A stretch of 64,000 nt of DNA from JBMNGG01 sp050949705 (GTDB lineage: Bacteria; Bacillota; Thermosediminibacteria; Thermosediminibacterales; Tepidanaerobacteraceae), in contig JBMNGG010000021.1 in assembly GCA_050949705.1 (NCBI GenBank), positions 62,001 to 126,000 on the forward strand. The letters run 5' to 3'. Every line of letters begins with the position of its first letter. Position 1 is the stretch's first letter. The notes below the pieces were generated by a model that was not told the origin of the DNA, did no database searches, and worked only from the letters and a program-made list of their open reading frames with translations. A program made the position numbers and the translations under genes. Positions 45,825-53,815 of the stretch are shown here, in pieces.

Positions 45825-45967
45825 ATTAGTTAAATTATTGGTATTTGAAAGTTTTTCTGTAAATATAAAAAATTTAGCAGGATAAAAAGGAGAATCCCCA
45901 AAAATAACGAATTATGTTATTAGCATTGTGTATAAAAGTATAATGTTATTTTTGAAGGTGATTAAAT
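45825..45967 (+). other. Short non-coding gap before cinA
   Basis: This 143-base gap holds no gene. A TATAAT at 45939-45944 could be a -10 element for cinA, but no good -35 is found 16-18 bases upstream. Confidence 0.4.
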
Positions 45968-47209
45968 TTGAAAGCTGAAATTATTGCTGTGGGTTCGGAG
46001 TTATTACTAGGGCAAATAACCAATACCTGTGCCCAAATTATATCTAGTGCCTTACAAGAAATTGGTATTGACGTATATTACCATATCTGTGTCGGAGACA
46101 ATCAAGAAAGACTTATGCAAATCTTTGAAACTAGTTACAATCGTTCTGATATCATTATTTTAACAGGAGGATTGGGCCCTACTAAAGATGATTTGACAAA
46201 GGAAACAATAGCCCTTTTTTTAGGCATTCCTCTTAAAATTGACAATTTTTCATTAGAAAAAATAAAGAGTTATTTTGCCTATAGGGGAAAACGGATTACT
46301 GAAAATAACTATAAACAAGCTTTAATACCTGAAGGGTCTTATGCAATTGAGAATAATAAAGGTACAGCTCCCGGAGTGATTCTAAACCACAATGAAAAGA
46401 TAATTGTTATGTTACCAGGCCCACCAAGGGAAATGGAACCGATGCTTAAAGAGACGGTTATTCCTTATCTTGAAAAAAAGTCTGATTCTACTATTATTTC
46501 GAGAGTTATGAGATTCCATGGCATAGGAGAATCTGTTTTAGAAGAAGAACTTAATGATCTAATATCCAAACAAACAAATCCTACTATTGCTCCTTTGGCT
46601 AAAATGGGAGATGTTACAATAAGAATCACAGCTAAAGCTAAAGATAAACTTACGGCCAGAAACACTATTAAACCAATAGAAGAAGAGATAAAGAGGAGAG
46701 TAGGCCAGTATTTATATGGATTTGACAACGATACTATAGAAAGAATAGTGGCCAAGTTGTTATTTAAATCAAAGAAAACTATTTCTATTGCAGAATCCTG
46801 TACAGGAGGATTAATGGCTCATAAGCTTACCAATATCCCAGGTATATCACAATACTTCAATATGGGAATTGTATCTTATAGTAATAGTTCAAAACATGAT
46901 TTACTTAATGTTAGAGAGGAAACTATAAGAAAATATGGTGCTGTCAGTGAACAAACAGCGCGAGAGATGGCAGAAGGGGTAAGACAGTGTTCAAATTCTG
47001 ACATAGGAGTGTCAATAACAGGTATAGCTGGTCCGGATGGAGGCACCATAGGAAAACCTGTCGGGTTAGTGTATTTAGGATATTCAGACTCTGACACTTC
47101 TTATGTGGAAAAACATATATTCAAAGGCGATAGGCTTGATATAAAAGAACGTTCAGCGAATTATGCACTTCATTTAGTTAGAAAAAAGATTCAACGACTA
47201 GGTGATTAG
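45968..47209 (+). CDS. cinA: CinA family protein (ADP-ribose pyrophosphatase / nicotinamide-nucleotide amidase)
   Basis: TTG 45968 follows GAAGGTG. The 413-residue product has the N-terminal MoaB/MogA-like (COG1058) domain with AVGSELLLGQITNT and ILTGGLGPTKDDLTKE, a middle part with LPGPPREMEPM, and the C-terminal PncC amidase domain with SIAESCTGGLMAHKLTNIPG and GISVTGIAGPDGG-like SITGIAGPDGGTIGKPVG. In the family these domains act in NAD recycling; CinA is also a late competence protein. It lies upstream of recA, the usual place. Confidence 0.93.
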   Translation: MKAEIIAVGSELLLGQITNTCAQIISSALQEIGIDVYYHICVGDNQERLMQIFETSYNRSDIIILTGGLGPTKDDLTKETIALFLGIPLKIDNFSLEKIKSYFAYRGKRITENNYKQALIPEGSYAIENNKGTAPGVILNHNEKIIVMLPGPPREMEPMLKETVIPYLEKKSDSTIISRVMRFHGIGESVLEEELNDLISKQTNPTIAPLAKMGDVTIRITAKAKDKLTARNTIKPIEEEIKRRVGQYLYGFDNDTIERIVAKLLFKSKKTISIAESCTGGLMAHKLTNIPGISQYFNMGIVSYSNSSKHDLLNVREETIRKYGAVSEQTAREMAEGVRQCSNSDIGVSITGIAGPDGGTIGKPVGLVYLGYSDSDTSYVEKHIFKGDRLDIKERSANYALHLVRKKIQRLGD

Positions 47210-48598
47210 ATGATAGTCAGAAGAGCCTTTATTATTCTTATATGTTCTATTATTACCCCTTTACTGTTTATACATTTTTTCGACAGTATTACGGTCAATT
47301 TTCAGGGCTTAGAACTTGTTTTGGGTCTAGAAATGGCATTAAAAGGCTCAACTACCATAAATCTACCCCCTATAGGTATTCTTAAGGCTTTTACCCATCA
47401 ATTGCCTATAAATATTAACATATCACTGCAAAATATTGATTTAGATCTGATAAAGGTTATAATAGATAAAGTTAACAATAAAAACGAATTATTTTTGTTT
47501 TTTAAGAAAGATGCAATTAATGCCATTAAGGTTTTAATTGTTAAGACTTTTATTTTAGGCACTTTAGGCACTATATTTGCCTCCTTATTCATGAAATTAA
47601 AAAAGAAAGAATTAATAATTTGTATAATAATAAGTTTGTTTTTTATAACTATATTTTTAAGCTCTCTTTACATTTCTTATGATATATCAGCTTTTGATAA
47701 ACCCGAGTATTTTGGAACATTGAAAGCTGCTCCTTGGATTATTAGTATTTGGAACAAAGGTATTTCGCAAATTAATGAGTTGAGGCAACAGTTAAAAAGT
47801 ATTTCTGAAGGCATTTCTACGGTATTTTTAAAGATGGACAATCTAGCTTCAACTGAAGAGTCAGTGGTAAGAGTATTGCATGTTAGTGATATTCATAACA
47901 ATATCGCAGCTTTTGATTTTATGGAACAGATTATTTTTAATTTTAATGTTGATGTTGTTATTGATACAGGAGATATAACTGATTATGGCACATCCTTGGA
48001 GAATATGGTTATTGAAAAGATATCACATTTGCCAGTGGATTACGTATTTTGTGCGGGAAATCATGATTCACCAAAAACTGTTGAACTTATGGAAGATATA
48101 GATAATGTTATTATTCCGAATGGTGGGGTTATCAGCATAAAAGGTATAAATATTCTGGCATTTTCGGATCCTATTTCAGAGATGATAGATAAAATTGATT
48201 CATCAAATGAAATTGATATTATAAAACAAAATCTACTTATACGAGATAAACTTAACTCTTTAAATGAAATACCAGATATACTTGCAGTGCATAACCCGCA
48301 AGCTACAGAAAATTTAGAGGGCTTTGTTCCTATAATTCTTAATGGTCATACACATAAGACCCATATAAAAGATGGGGAATCTTTAATAATAAATGCAGGG
48401 TCTACCGGCGCCGCAGGTATAAGGGGAATACAATCTAAAGCTGATATTCCATACTCTGCTGTGTTGTTATACTTTAAAAGTAATAAGGGCACTGGAAAAC
48501 CTCAACTATTTGCTGCTGATATAATCAAGATATCAAATGTCGAAGTAGGTTTTCAGGTAGAGCGGGTTTTCTTTAATTGGGAGGATGTAAAAGAATGA
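47210..48598 (+). CDS. Membrane-anchored calcineurin-like metallophosphoesterase
   Basis: The ATG follows AGGTGATTAG directly after cinA. The 462-residue protein has an N-terminal membrane helix, a domain of about 75 residues outside it, two further helices around residues 103-160, and a cytoplasmic-type phosphoesterase domain from about residue 222: LHVSDIHNN, DTGDITDYG, CAGNHDS and ILNGHTHKT, with all metal ligands visible. The family hydrolyses phosphomonoesters or phosphodiesters; the substrate is unknown. With three membrane helices and the N-terminus inside, the catalytic domain would be extracytoplasmic; this orientation is uncertain. The 3' end overlaps thpR by four bases. Confidence 0.82.
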   Translation: MIVRRAFIILICSIITPLLFIHFFDSITVNFQGLELVLGLEMALKGSTTINLPPIGILKAFTHQLPININISLQNIDLDLIKVIIDKVNNKNELFLFFKKDAINAIKVLIVKTFILGTLGTIFASLFMKLKKKELIICIIISLFFITIFLSSLYISYDISAFDKPEYFGTLKAAPWIISIWNKGISQINELRQQLKSISEGISTVFLKMDNLASTEESVVRVLHVSDIHNNIAAFDFMEQIIFNFNVDVVIDTGDITDYGTSLENMVIEKISHLPVDYVFCAGNHDSPKTVELMEDIDNVIIPNGGVISIKGINILAFSDPISEMIDKIDSSNEIDIIKQNLLIRDKLNSLNEIPDILAVHNPQATENLEGFVPIILNGHTHKTHIKDGESLIINAGSTGAAGIRGIQSKADIPYSAVLLYFKSNKGTGKPQLFAADIIKISNVEVGFQVERVFFNWEDVKE

Positions 48599-49152
48599 GA
48601 TGTTTTATATCTATTGAGCTCGACTCTGTTATAAAAAAAAACATAGAAAATTTCATACAAAAAAACAAACTCAAGGAGCATTTTAGTGACACAAGATGGG
48701 TTAAACCTGATAATCTTCATATTACACTCGCATTTTTAGGTGAAACCCCAGAGGATAAAATAGTAAGTGTAAAAAAAATACTGTCAACCATATCAAAAAG
48801 ACATACTCACTTTTCTTTAAAATTTACAAAGCTTGGGTTTTTTCCTAGTATAAAAAAACCTCGGGTAATATGGATTGGCATAGAGGATAATCCAAAACTA
48901 TTGATGCTTAAAAACGATATAGATAGTGTATTAAGTAAGGAAGGTATCATTTATGATAAAAAGTCATTTTTACCACATTTAACAATCGGAAGAATAAAAA
49001 CACCTGGCACATTGCAACCTGAAGCTATACAATATCTACATATAAACACTATTTCTTCGGTAAGAGAAATACATCTAATGAAAAGTGAATTATCACAGCA
49101 AGGAGCAAATTATACATGTTTGTATAAGGCGATTCTGCAAAATACAGTTTGA
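48595..49152 (+). CDS. thpR: RNA 2',3'-cyclic phosphodiesterase (2H family)
   Basis: ATG 48595 overlaps the previous stop and follows GGGAGG. The 185-residue product has the two HxTx motifs of 2H phosphoesterases: LHITLAFLG near residue 42 and PHLTIGRIK near residue 126. FISIEL at the N-terminus and DTRWVKPDNLH are typical. In the family the enzyme opens 2',3'-cyclic phosphate ends of RNA. It is placed between cinA and recA, as in many clostridia. Confidence 0.92.
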   Translation: MRCFISIELDSVIKKNIENFIQKNKLKEHFSDTRWVKPDNLHITLAFLGETPEDKIVSVKKILSTISKRHTHFSLKFTKLGFFPSIKKPRVIWIGIEDNPKLLMLKNDIDSVLSKEGIIYDKKSFLPHLTIGRIKTPGTLQPEAIQYLHINTISSVREIHLMKSELSQQGANYTCLYKAILQNTV

Positions 49153-49177
49153 CTCAGCATAAATATACTAATATAAT
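49149..49177 (+). promoter_or_regulatory. Sigma-A promoter of recA
   Basis: TTGACT at 49149-49154 and TATAAT at 49172-49177 are separated by 17 bases. The -35 element overlaps the thpR stop codon. Confidence 0.88.
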
Positions 49178-49183
49178 ATATTC

Positions 49184-49197
49184 AGAACAAATGTTTG
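49184..49197 (+). promoter_or_regulatory. LexA/DinR SOS operator of recA
   Basis: AGAACAAATGTTTG matches 12 of 14 positions of the Gram-positive SOS box CGAACRNRYGTTYC, failing only at the two outer bases. It starts six bases after the -10 element, so bound LexA would cover the transcription start, and it touches the recA ribosome-binding site. Confidence 0.8.
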
Positions 49198-49209
49198 GAG
49201 GTATTAATA

Positions 49210-50241
49210 ATGGCAGAAAAACAAAAAGTTTTAGAAATGGCCCTTACGCAAATTGAACGGCAATTTGGCAAAGGTTCAATAATGAGATTAGGCGAAGCCT
49301 CTGCTAGATTCCATGTTGAATCAATTCCTACAGGTGCCTTACCACTAGATATAGCTTTAGGGATTGGAGGAGTTCCCAGAGGAAGAGTTATTGAAATTTT
49401 TGGTCCTGAGTCTTCGGGCAAAACAACTGTTGCATTACACATTGTAGCCGAGTCTCAAAAATTAGGCGGTACAGCCGCATTTATCGATGCGGAACATGCT
49501 TTAGATCCAGTGTATGCTAAAAATCTTGGAGTAGATATTGATAATTTGTTGATATCTCAGCCAGATACTGGTGAACAAGCTTTAGAGATAGCAGAAGCTT
49601 TAGTTAGAAGCGGTGCTGTGGATGTAGTAGTTATAGACTCGGTTGCTGCTTTGGTTCCTAAAGCCGAGATAGAAGGTGAAATGGGAGATGCACATGTAGG
49701 TTTACAGGCTAGGCTAATGTCTCAAGCCTTAAGAAAATTAGCAGGGGCTATCAGTAAGTCAAATACAGTAGCTATTTTTATTAATCAGCTTAGAGAAAAA
49801 GTAGGGGTTATGTTTGGTAATCCTGAAACGACTCCAGGTGGTAGAGCTCTAAAATTTTATTCTTCAGTTCGTTTAGATGTTCGTAGAAGTGAGATTATAA
49901 AACAAGGAGAAAATATGTTAGGAAACAGGACACGAGTTAAAGTAGTTAAAAATAAGGTTGCACCTCCTTTTAAACAGGCAGAATTCGATATTATATATGG
50001 TGAAGGAATATCAAGAGACGGATGTGTATTGGATTTTGGTGTTGAAGAAGGATTAATAAAAAAGAGTGGTTCATGGTACTCTTATGGTGAGGAAAAGATT
50101 GGACAAGGCCGTGAAAATGCAAAACAATACTTAAGAGAGCATCCTGAATTATTACAGGATATAGAACTTAAAATAAAGCAAAAGTATAATTTAGTGAGAA
50201 CCGAACAAAAAAAGGATAACAAGTCCAAAGAAGGGGCATAA
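49210..50241 (+). CDS. recA: Recombinase RecA
   Basis: ATG 49210 follows TTTGGAGG. The 343-residue protein has the RecA core: KGSIMRLGEASARFHVESIP, Walker A GPESSGKTTVAL near residue 66, VVVIDSVAALVPKAEIEGE (Walker B), the L2-loop AIFINQLREKVGVMFGNPET, and PGGRALKFYSSVRLDVR. It catalyses strand exchange and LexA cleavage. Unusually, the stop is followed after one base by an SbcD-like gene, making recA the first gene of a repair operon. Confidence 0.98.
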   Translation: MAEKQKVLEMALTQIERQFGKGSIMRLGEASARFHVESIPTGALPLDIALGIGGVPRGRVIEIFGPESSGKTTVALHIVAESQKLGGTAAFIDAEHALDPVYAKNLGVDIDNLLISQPDTGEQALEIAEALVRSGAVDVVVIDSVAALVPKAEIEGEMGDAHVGLQARLMSQALRKLAGAISKSNTVAIFINQLREKVGVMFGNPETTPGGRALKFYSSVRLDVRRSEIIKQGENMLGNRTRVKVVKNKVAPPFKQAEFDIIYGEGISRDGCVLDFGVEEGLIKKSGSWYSYGEEKIGQGRENAKQYLREHPELLQDIELKIKQKYNLVRTEQKKDNKSKEGA

Positions 50242-50242
50242 A

Positions 50243-51238
50243 ATGCGATTCCTTTTTTTTACTGATACACATATCCGGGGGAATAATCCGCAAAATAGAA
50301 AAGACAACTTTTTAAAAACAGTGTATGAAAAAATAGAAGAAGTTTTCCACATTGCAGAGAAAAATAATGTTGATATATTATTACATGGTGGAGATATATT
50401 TGATAGGCCAGATATTTCTCCTTCATTAGTACGAAGTTTTATACTTTTGATAAACAAGTATTCCATACCTATTTATGCTGTAGCTGGAAACCACGACATA
50501 TATGGGCAAAACCCTTTAACTATTAATAGAACTATGTTAGGTTTGCTAGATGGAGCAGATATAATAAGATTAATAAATCCAAATGATAAAATATTGCTGA
50601 AGGACAAGCAAAAAACAATACAGCTCACGGGGCAACATTATTTTTATGGTATAGATGCTGGCAATGGAAAGCAAAACTATATAGTAAAAAAAGGTACAAA
50701 TGTGGATTTTGCTATACATATAGTTCATGGAATGCTTTTGGAAAAACCTTTTTTTGATGGTATGGCTTATACTTTAATTGATGAAATCTTAGAAACTGAA
50801 GCGGATATAACATTAAGTGGGCATTATCATTCAGGTTTCAATATGAAATGTATAAAAAATAGATACTTTATTAATCCAGGGAGCTTAGTAAGGATTAATA
50901 ACAGCCTAAACGAATTTTTTAGAATTCCTAAGGTAGTTCTAATTAATGTAGAAGATGAAATAGCTATTAAAGAGATTCACCTTACAAGTGCACAACCTGG
51001 TGAAGATGTATTAGATCGGTCGAAGGTTGAAGCATTGGCCTTTAGGGAAAAAAAGTTGTCTGAATTTGTTCAAAGTATTTATTCTACAGGCCAATATAAC
51101 ACCTTTAATATTAATCAAATTTTAGAGCAAATTTCGCAACAACAAAATATAAAAAAAGAAGTTATTCTCGAAGCATTAAAAAGGATAGGCGAAGCTCAAG
51201 AAATGTTGGGAGATGGCGAAGATCTTGAGGTGATATAA
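50243..51238 (+). CDS. SbcD/Mre11-like DNA repair exonuclease
   Basis: The 331-residue product has the five phosphodiesterase motifs: FTDTHIRG (Asp8, His10), HGGDIFDRPDIS, VAGNHDIYG, IVHGMLL and SGHYHSG. The remaining C-terminal part, with EKKLSEFVQSIY and QISQQQNIKKEVILEALKRI, looks like the capping or ATPase-binding region of Mre11/SbcD. The family processes DNA ends and hairpins together with a Rad50/SbcC ATPase. It lies one base after recA and one base before the ATPase half-gene, so the operon supplies both subunits. The ATG is behind GAAGGGG. Confidence 0.88.
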   Translation: MRFLFFTDTHIRGNNPQNRKDNFLKTVYEKIEEVFHIAEKNNVDILLHGGDIFDRPDISPSLVRSFILLINKYSIPIYAVAGNHDIYGQNPLTINRTMLGLLDGADIIRLINPNDKILLKDKQKTIQLTGQHYFYGIDAGNGKQNYIVKKGTNVDFAIHIVHGMLLEKPFFDGMAYTLIDEILETEADITLSGHYHSGFNMKCIKNRYFINPGSLVRINNSLNEFFRIPKVVLINVEDEIAIKEIHLTSAQPGEDVLDRSKVEALAFREKKLSEFVQSIYSTGQYNTFNINQILEQISQQQNIKKEVILEALKRIGEAQEMLGDGEDLEVI

Positions 51239-51239
51239 G

Positions 51240-52682
51240 TTGGGTGTTATAAGTAGCCTTACATTAGAAAATTTTCAATCTCATAAAGAAAGTAAAATAG
51301 TATTTGATAAAGGGTTAACTGTAATAATAGGTCAAACAGATCAAGGTAAAAGCGCAATAATTAGAGCATTAAAATGGGTTTTGTATAATGAACCGAGAGG
51401 GACAGATTTTATTACAGCAGGGTACCGAACATGCCGTGTTTCATTGGAAATGAATGACGGTACAATTATTACAAGAGAAAGAGATGGGAATCGAAATCGA
51501 TACATATTAATAAGAGAAGGAAATGAACAAATTTTTGAGGGATTTGGTCACAATATTCCTTTAGAAATAATTAAAGCTCATGGAATACCCAAGGTGCATA
51601 TTGATGTTGATACTACTTCAATGGTTAATCTTGCAGAGCAGTTAGAAGCTCCCTTTTTGGTATCTGAAAATGGGAGCAATAGAGCAAAGGCACTGGGAAG
51701 ATTGATTGGAATTCATATTATAGATGCTGCACAGAGAGCCACATTAAAAGACATAATAGATGCCGAAAATGAATGTAAATTATTAGAAAGCGATATTAAT
51801 TTACTTAAAAAAGAATTAACAAATTTTGAAGATATAGATATCTTAGCTAAAAAGATTTCAAAGCTAAAAGAAATAATTGAATTATTAAAGCATAAAAGAG
51901 TATTTCTATTAAAACTCTCCAATATTAAAAAACAATTTGAACCAACAATTCAAAAGATAAAAGAAACACATATGATTTTATCTAATATTAGCTTTATTGA
52001 AAAAGTTGAAAGTCTCATATTGACCTTAGATATTCTCTATACAAAATACTACTCATTGCATAAAATTAAAGATAGGTTAAGAAATATTGATTCTTATATA
52101 AGAAGGGAACAAAACATTATTATTTTAACCCAAAGATTGGTACCCGCAGAAGATAAGTATTATATTATAGTGGATTTGTACAATAACCTACGTAAAATAA
52201 TGGCCATTAATACCACATATAATCAAAACAAAAAATATATAGAACAGATACAAAAAACATTGGATAATACAAGAAATGTATCAATAGCAGAAGAAATGTC
52301 TTTCAAGGTTGATGAGTTAATTGTAACTATAAAAAAGTATTCTTTATTAAATGATCAATGGAAATCAGTGAAACATCAGTCTAATTCTCAGGCTAAAGAA
52401 CTTAAAAAATATGATGAAATAGGAAAAGCCGAGGAATATTTTGATAGTATTACTAAACAGGTAATTCTTTTATCATCATTAAAAGAATTAAGCGAGTCAT
52501 TAAAAACTGTTGAATCTTCTATAAAAAAAGGAGAGACTTATTTACAAAAGTTAATCGATAATCTAAGTTTTATGGCCAAGAAATACGGTCTTATTCTTGA
52601 TGAATTTTCTATTTGCCCAACATGTTTAAAACCTATCGATAATGAAACAACCCAGCGTATTATTATTGATATATTAAATTAA
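51240..52682 (+). CDS. SbcC/Rad50-like ATPase, N-terminal half ending in a zinc-hook motif
   Basis: TTG 51240 follows GAGGTGA. Of 480 residues, the first 170 form an SMC/Rad50-type N-lobe: LTLENFQSHKESKIVF, Walker A GQTDQGKS at 31-38, and AEQLEAPFLVSENGS. Residues 170-450 are coiled coil (repeats such as KKISKLKEIIELLKHKRVF). The last 25 residues contain CPTC at 459-462 in SICPTCLKPI, the sequence pattern of the Rad50 zinc hook, and then the gene stops. The signature and Walker B regions are absent. They are encoded two genes downstream, so this is half of a split ATPase. No trace of frameshift is visible at the ends. Confidence 0.85.
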   Translation: MGVISSLTLENFQSHKESKIVFDKGLTVIIGQTDQGKSAIIRALKWVLYNEPRGTDFITAGYRTCRVSLEMNDGTIITRERDGNRNRYILIREGNEQIFEGFGHNIPLEIIKAHGIPKVHIDVDTTSMVNLAEQLEAPFLVSENGSNRAKALGRLIGIHIIDAAQRATLKDIIDAENECKLLESDINLLKKELTNFEDIDILAKKISKLKEIIELLKHKRVFLLKLSNIKKQFEPTIQKIKETHMILSNISFIEKVESLILTLDILYTKYYSLHKIKDRLRNIDSYIRREQNIIILTQRLVPAEDKYYIIVDLYNNLRKIMAINTTYNQNKKYIEQIQKTLDNTRNVSIAEEMSFKVDELIVTIKKYSLLNDQWKSVKHQSNSQAKELKKYDEIGKAEEYFDSITKQVILLSSLKELSESLKTVESSIKKGETYLQKLIDNLSFMAKKYGLILDEFSICPTCLKPIDNETTQRIIIDILN

Positions 52683-52701
52683 TTGTAATGGGGTGAATTA
52701 T

Positions 52702-52944
52702 ATGGATCCTGAAAAAGAGATTCATGAGTTGAAACAAAAAATAGATAAAGCAAAAGCTCTTAGATATAAAGCTGAGGCGCGTTTAGAAGAGCTTCAAAAA
52801 CAGCAGAAGCAGCTTCTTGATGAATTAGATAAGTTAAATGTAAAACCAGAGGATTTAGATAATGAGATAGAAAGCATAAGTAATCAAATTAAAGATTTGT
52901 TAAAAAAAGCGAAAGATTTGATCCCCGAAAATTTGGAGGAATAA
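52702..52944 (+). CDS. Small coiled-coil protein within split SbcC locus
   Basis: ATG 52702 is six bases after GGGGTGA. The 80-residue protein is almost entirely coiled coil with high Lys, Glu and Gln content (EIHELKQKIDKAKALRYKAE, RLEELQKQQKQLLDELDKLN), a break at VKPEDLD and a second short helix ending in LIPENLEE. It has no Cys or catalytic motif. It lies between the two ATPase halves with gaps of 19 and 2 bases, so it probably represents part of the descending Rad50 arm or an accessory rod. I know no specific family. Confidence 0.75.
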   Translation: MDPEKEIHELKQKIDKAKALRYKAEARLEELQKQQKQLLDELDKLNVKPEDLDNEIESISNQIKDLLKKAKDLIPENLEE

Positions 52945-52946
52945 CA

Positions 52947-53618
52947 GTGATTGAGGATTATGATAGCTTAATAGAGGATACTGAGAAAAAGGTTAATAAA
53001 CTGACTCTTGAATACACTATGAAGAAAAGAATGAAAGAAAAGCTAGAAAAAGAGTTAAAAGTAAAACAAAATAAGTTTGACAAAACAAAAGATTTACTTG
53101 ACGTATTAGAGCAGGTAAGATTATTGCTTCAAAGAACATCTGTATATGCACGAGAACAAATAAAACAACAGATAGAAATGCTCGTTACACACTGTCTTCA
53201 ATTTGTATTTGGCCCTAGTATTGAATTTGAAATCGAATTAAGCGAAATTAGAGGTAGAACAAGTGCAGAGTTCTATGTTATATCTATTTATGATGATGAG
53301 AAGATTAAAACTAAACCTCAGGATGCCAGGGGCGGTGGAATTGTTGATGTCATTTCTTTAGCCCTTAGAATAGCAGTTATTCAAAGCACTAGTGCATATA
53401 AAGATGGTCCATTAATTCTAGATGAGCCGGCAAAACATGTGAGCAGTGAATATATAATCAATGTTGCTCAATTCTTAAAACAGATTAGCGATGTTTTTCA
53501 ACGTCAGATAATCATGGTAACACATAATCAATACTTAAGTGAAATTGCTGACCTTACTTATAAAGTTGAATTAAAAAATGGTGTTAGTGATATTTCTTTA
53601 TATAGTCCCGATGACTAA
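52947..53618 (+). CDS. SbcC/Rad50-like ATPase, C-terminal half
   Basis: GTG 52947 follows TTGGAGG, two bases after the previous stop. The 223-residue product has an N-terminal coiled coil (residues 1-75), then the C-lobe: an ABC signature equivalent GGGIVDVISLALRIA at 129-143, Walker B and D-loop PLILDEPAKH at 155-164 with the catalytic Glu160, and the switch His in VTHN at 191-194. No Walker A is present. Paired with the half encoded at 51240-52682 it would form a complete ATPase head. It ends the recA operon. Confidence 0.86.
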   Translation: MIEDYDSLIEDTEKKVNKLTLEYTMKKRMKEKLEKELKVKQNKFDKTKDLLDVLEQVRLLLQRTSVYAREQIKQQIEMLVTHCLQFVFGPSIEFEIELSEIRGRTSAEFYVISIYDDEKIKTKPQDARGGGIVDVISLALRIAVIQSTSAYKDGPLILDEPAKHVSSEYIINVAQFLKQISDVFQRQIIMVTHNQYLSEIADLTYKVELKNGVSDISLYSPDD

Positions 53619-53653
53619 ATGGCTTCAGTTTCAACTTGAGCTTTTTTGTTTTC

Positions 53654-53682
53654 TTGACATGGTAATTAAAAAAGTATAAAAT
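53654..53682 (+). promoter_or_regulatory. Sigma-A promoter upstream of rny
   Basis: TTGACA at 53654-53659 (perfect consensus) and TAAAAT at 53677-53682 are separated by 17 bases, 36 bases after the split-ATPase operon. Confidence 0.85.
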
Positions 53683-53772
53683 TAAAATGATATAAAAGCT
53701 TGGTTGCAACTGTAGTCTTAACGGTTCGGGGGCACGATTGTAAATTAAATTGAGTATTCTCTATTTAATTAT

Positions 53773-53796
53773 AAAAACCGAGTTCCCTCGGTTTTT
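53773..53796 (+). terminator. Intrinsic terminator or attenuator in the rny leader
   Basis: AAAAACCGAG (53773-53782) and CTCGGTTTTT (53787-53796) form a perfect 10-bp stem with the tetraloop TTCC and end in a T-run. It lies about 85-110 bases after the predicted start of transcription and only about 15 bases before the rny ribosome-binding site, so it would stop transcripts before rny unless read through. Confidence 0.85.
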
Positions 53797-53815
53797 ATTG
53801 TTTACGTTACAGGAG

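Noticed and set aside
51240..53618. Split SbcC as mere frameshift artefact like the other broken genes
   Set aside because: Each piece has its own well-spaced ribosome-binding site, short intergenic gaps and a natural end; the break lies at the zinc hook, and no hidden continuation of homology is visible in other frames at the junctions. The region also lies within the indel-free part of the window.
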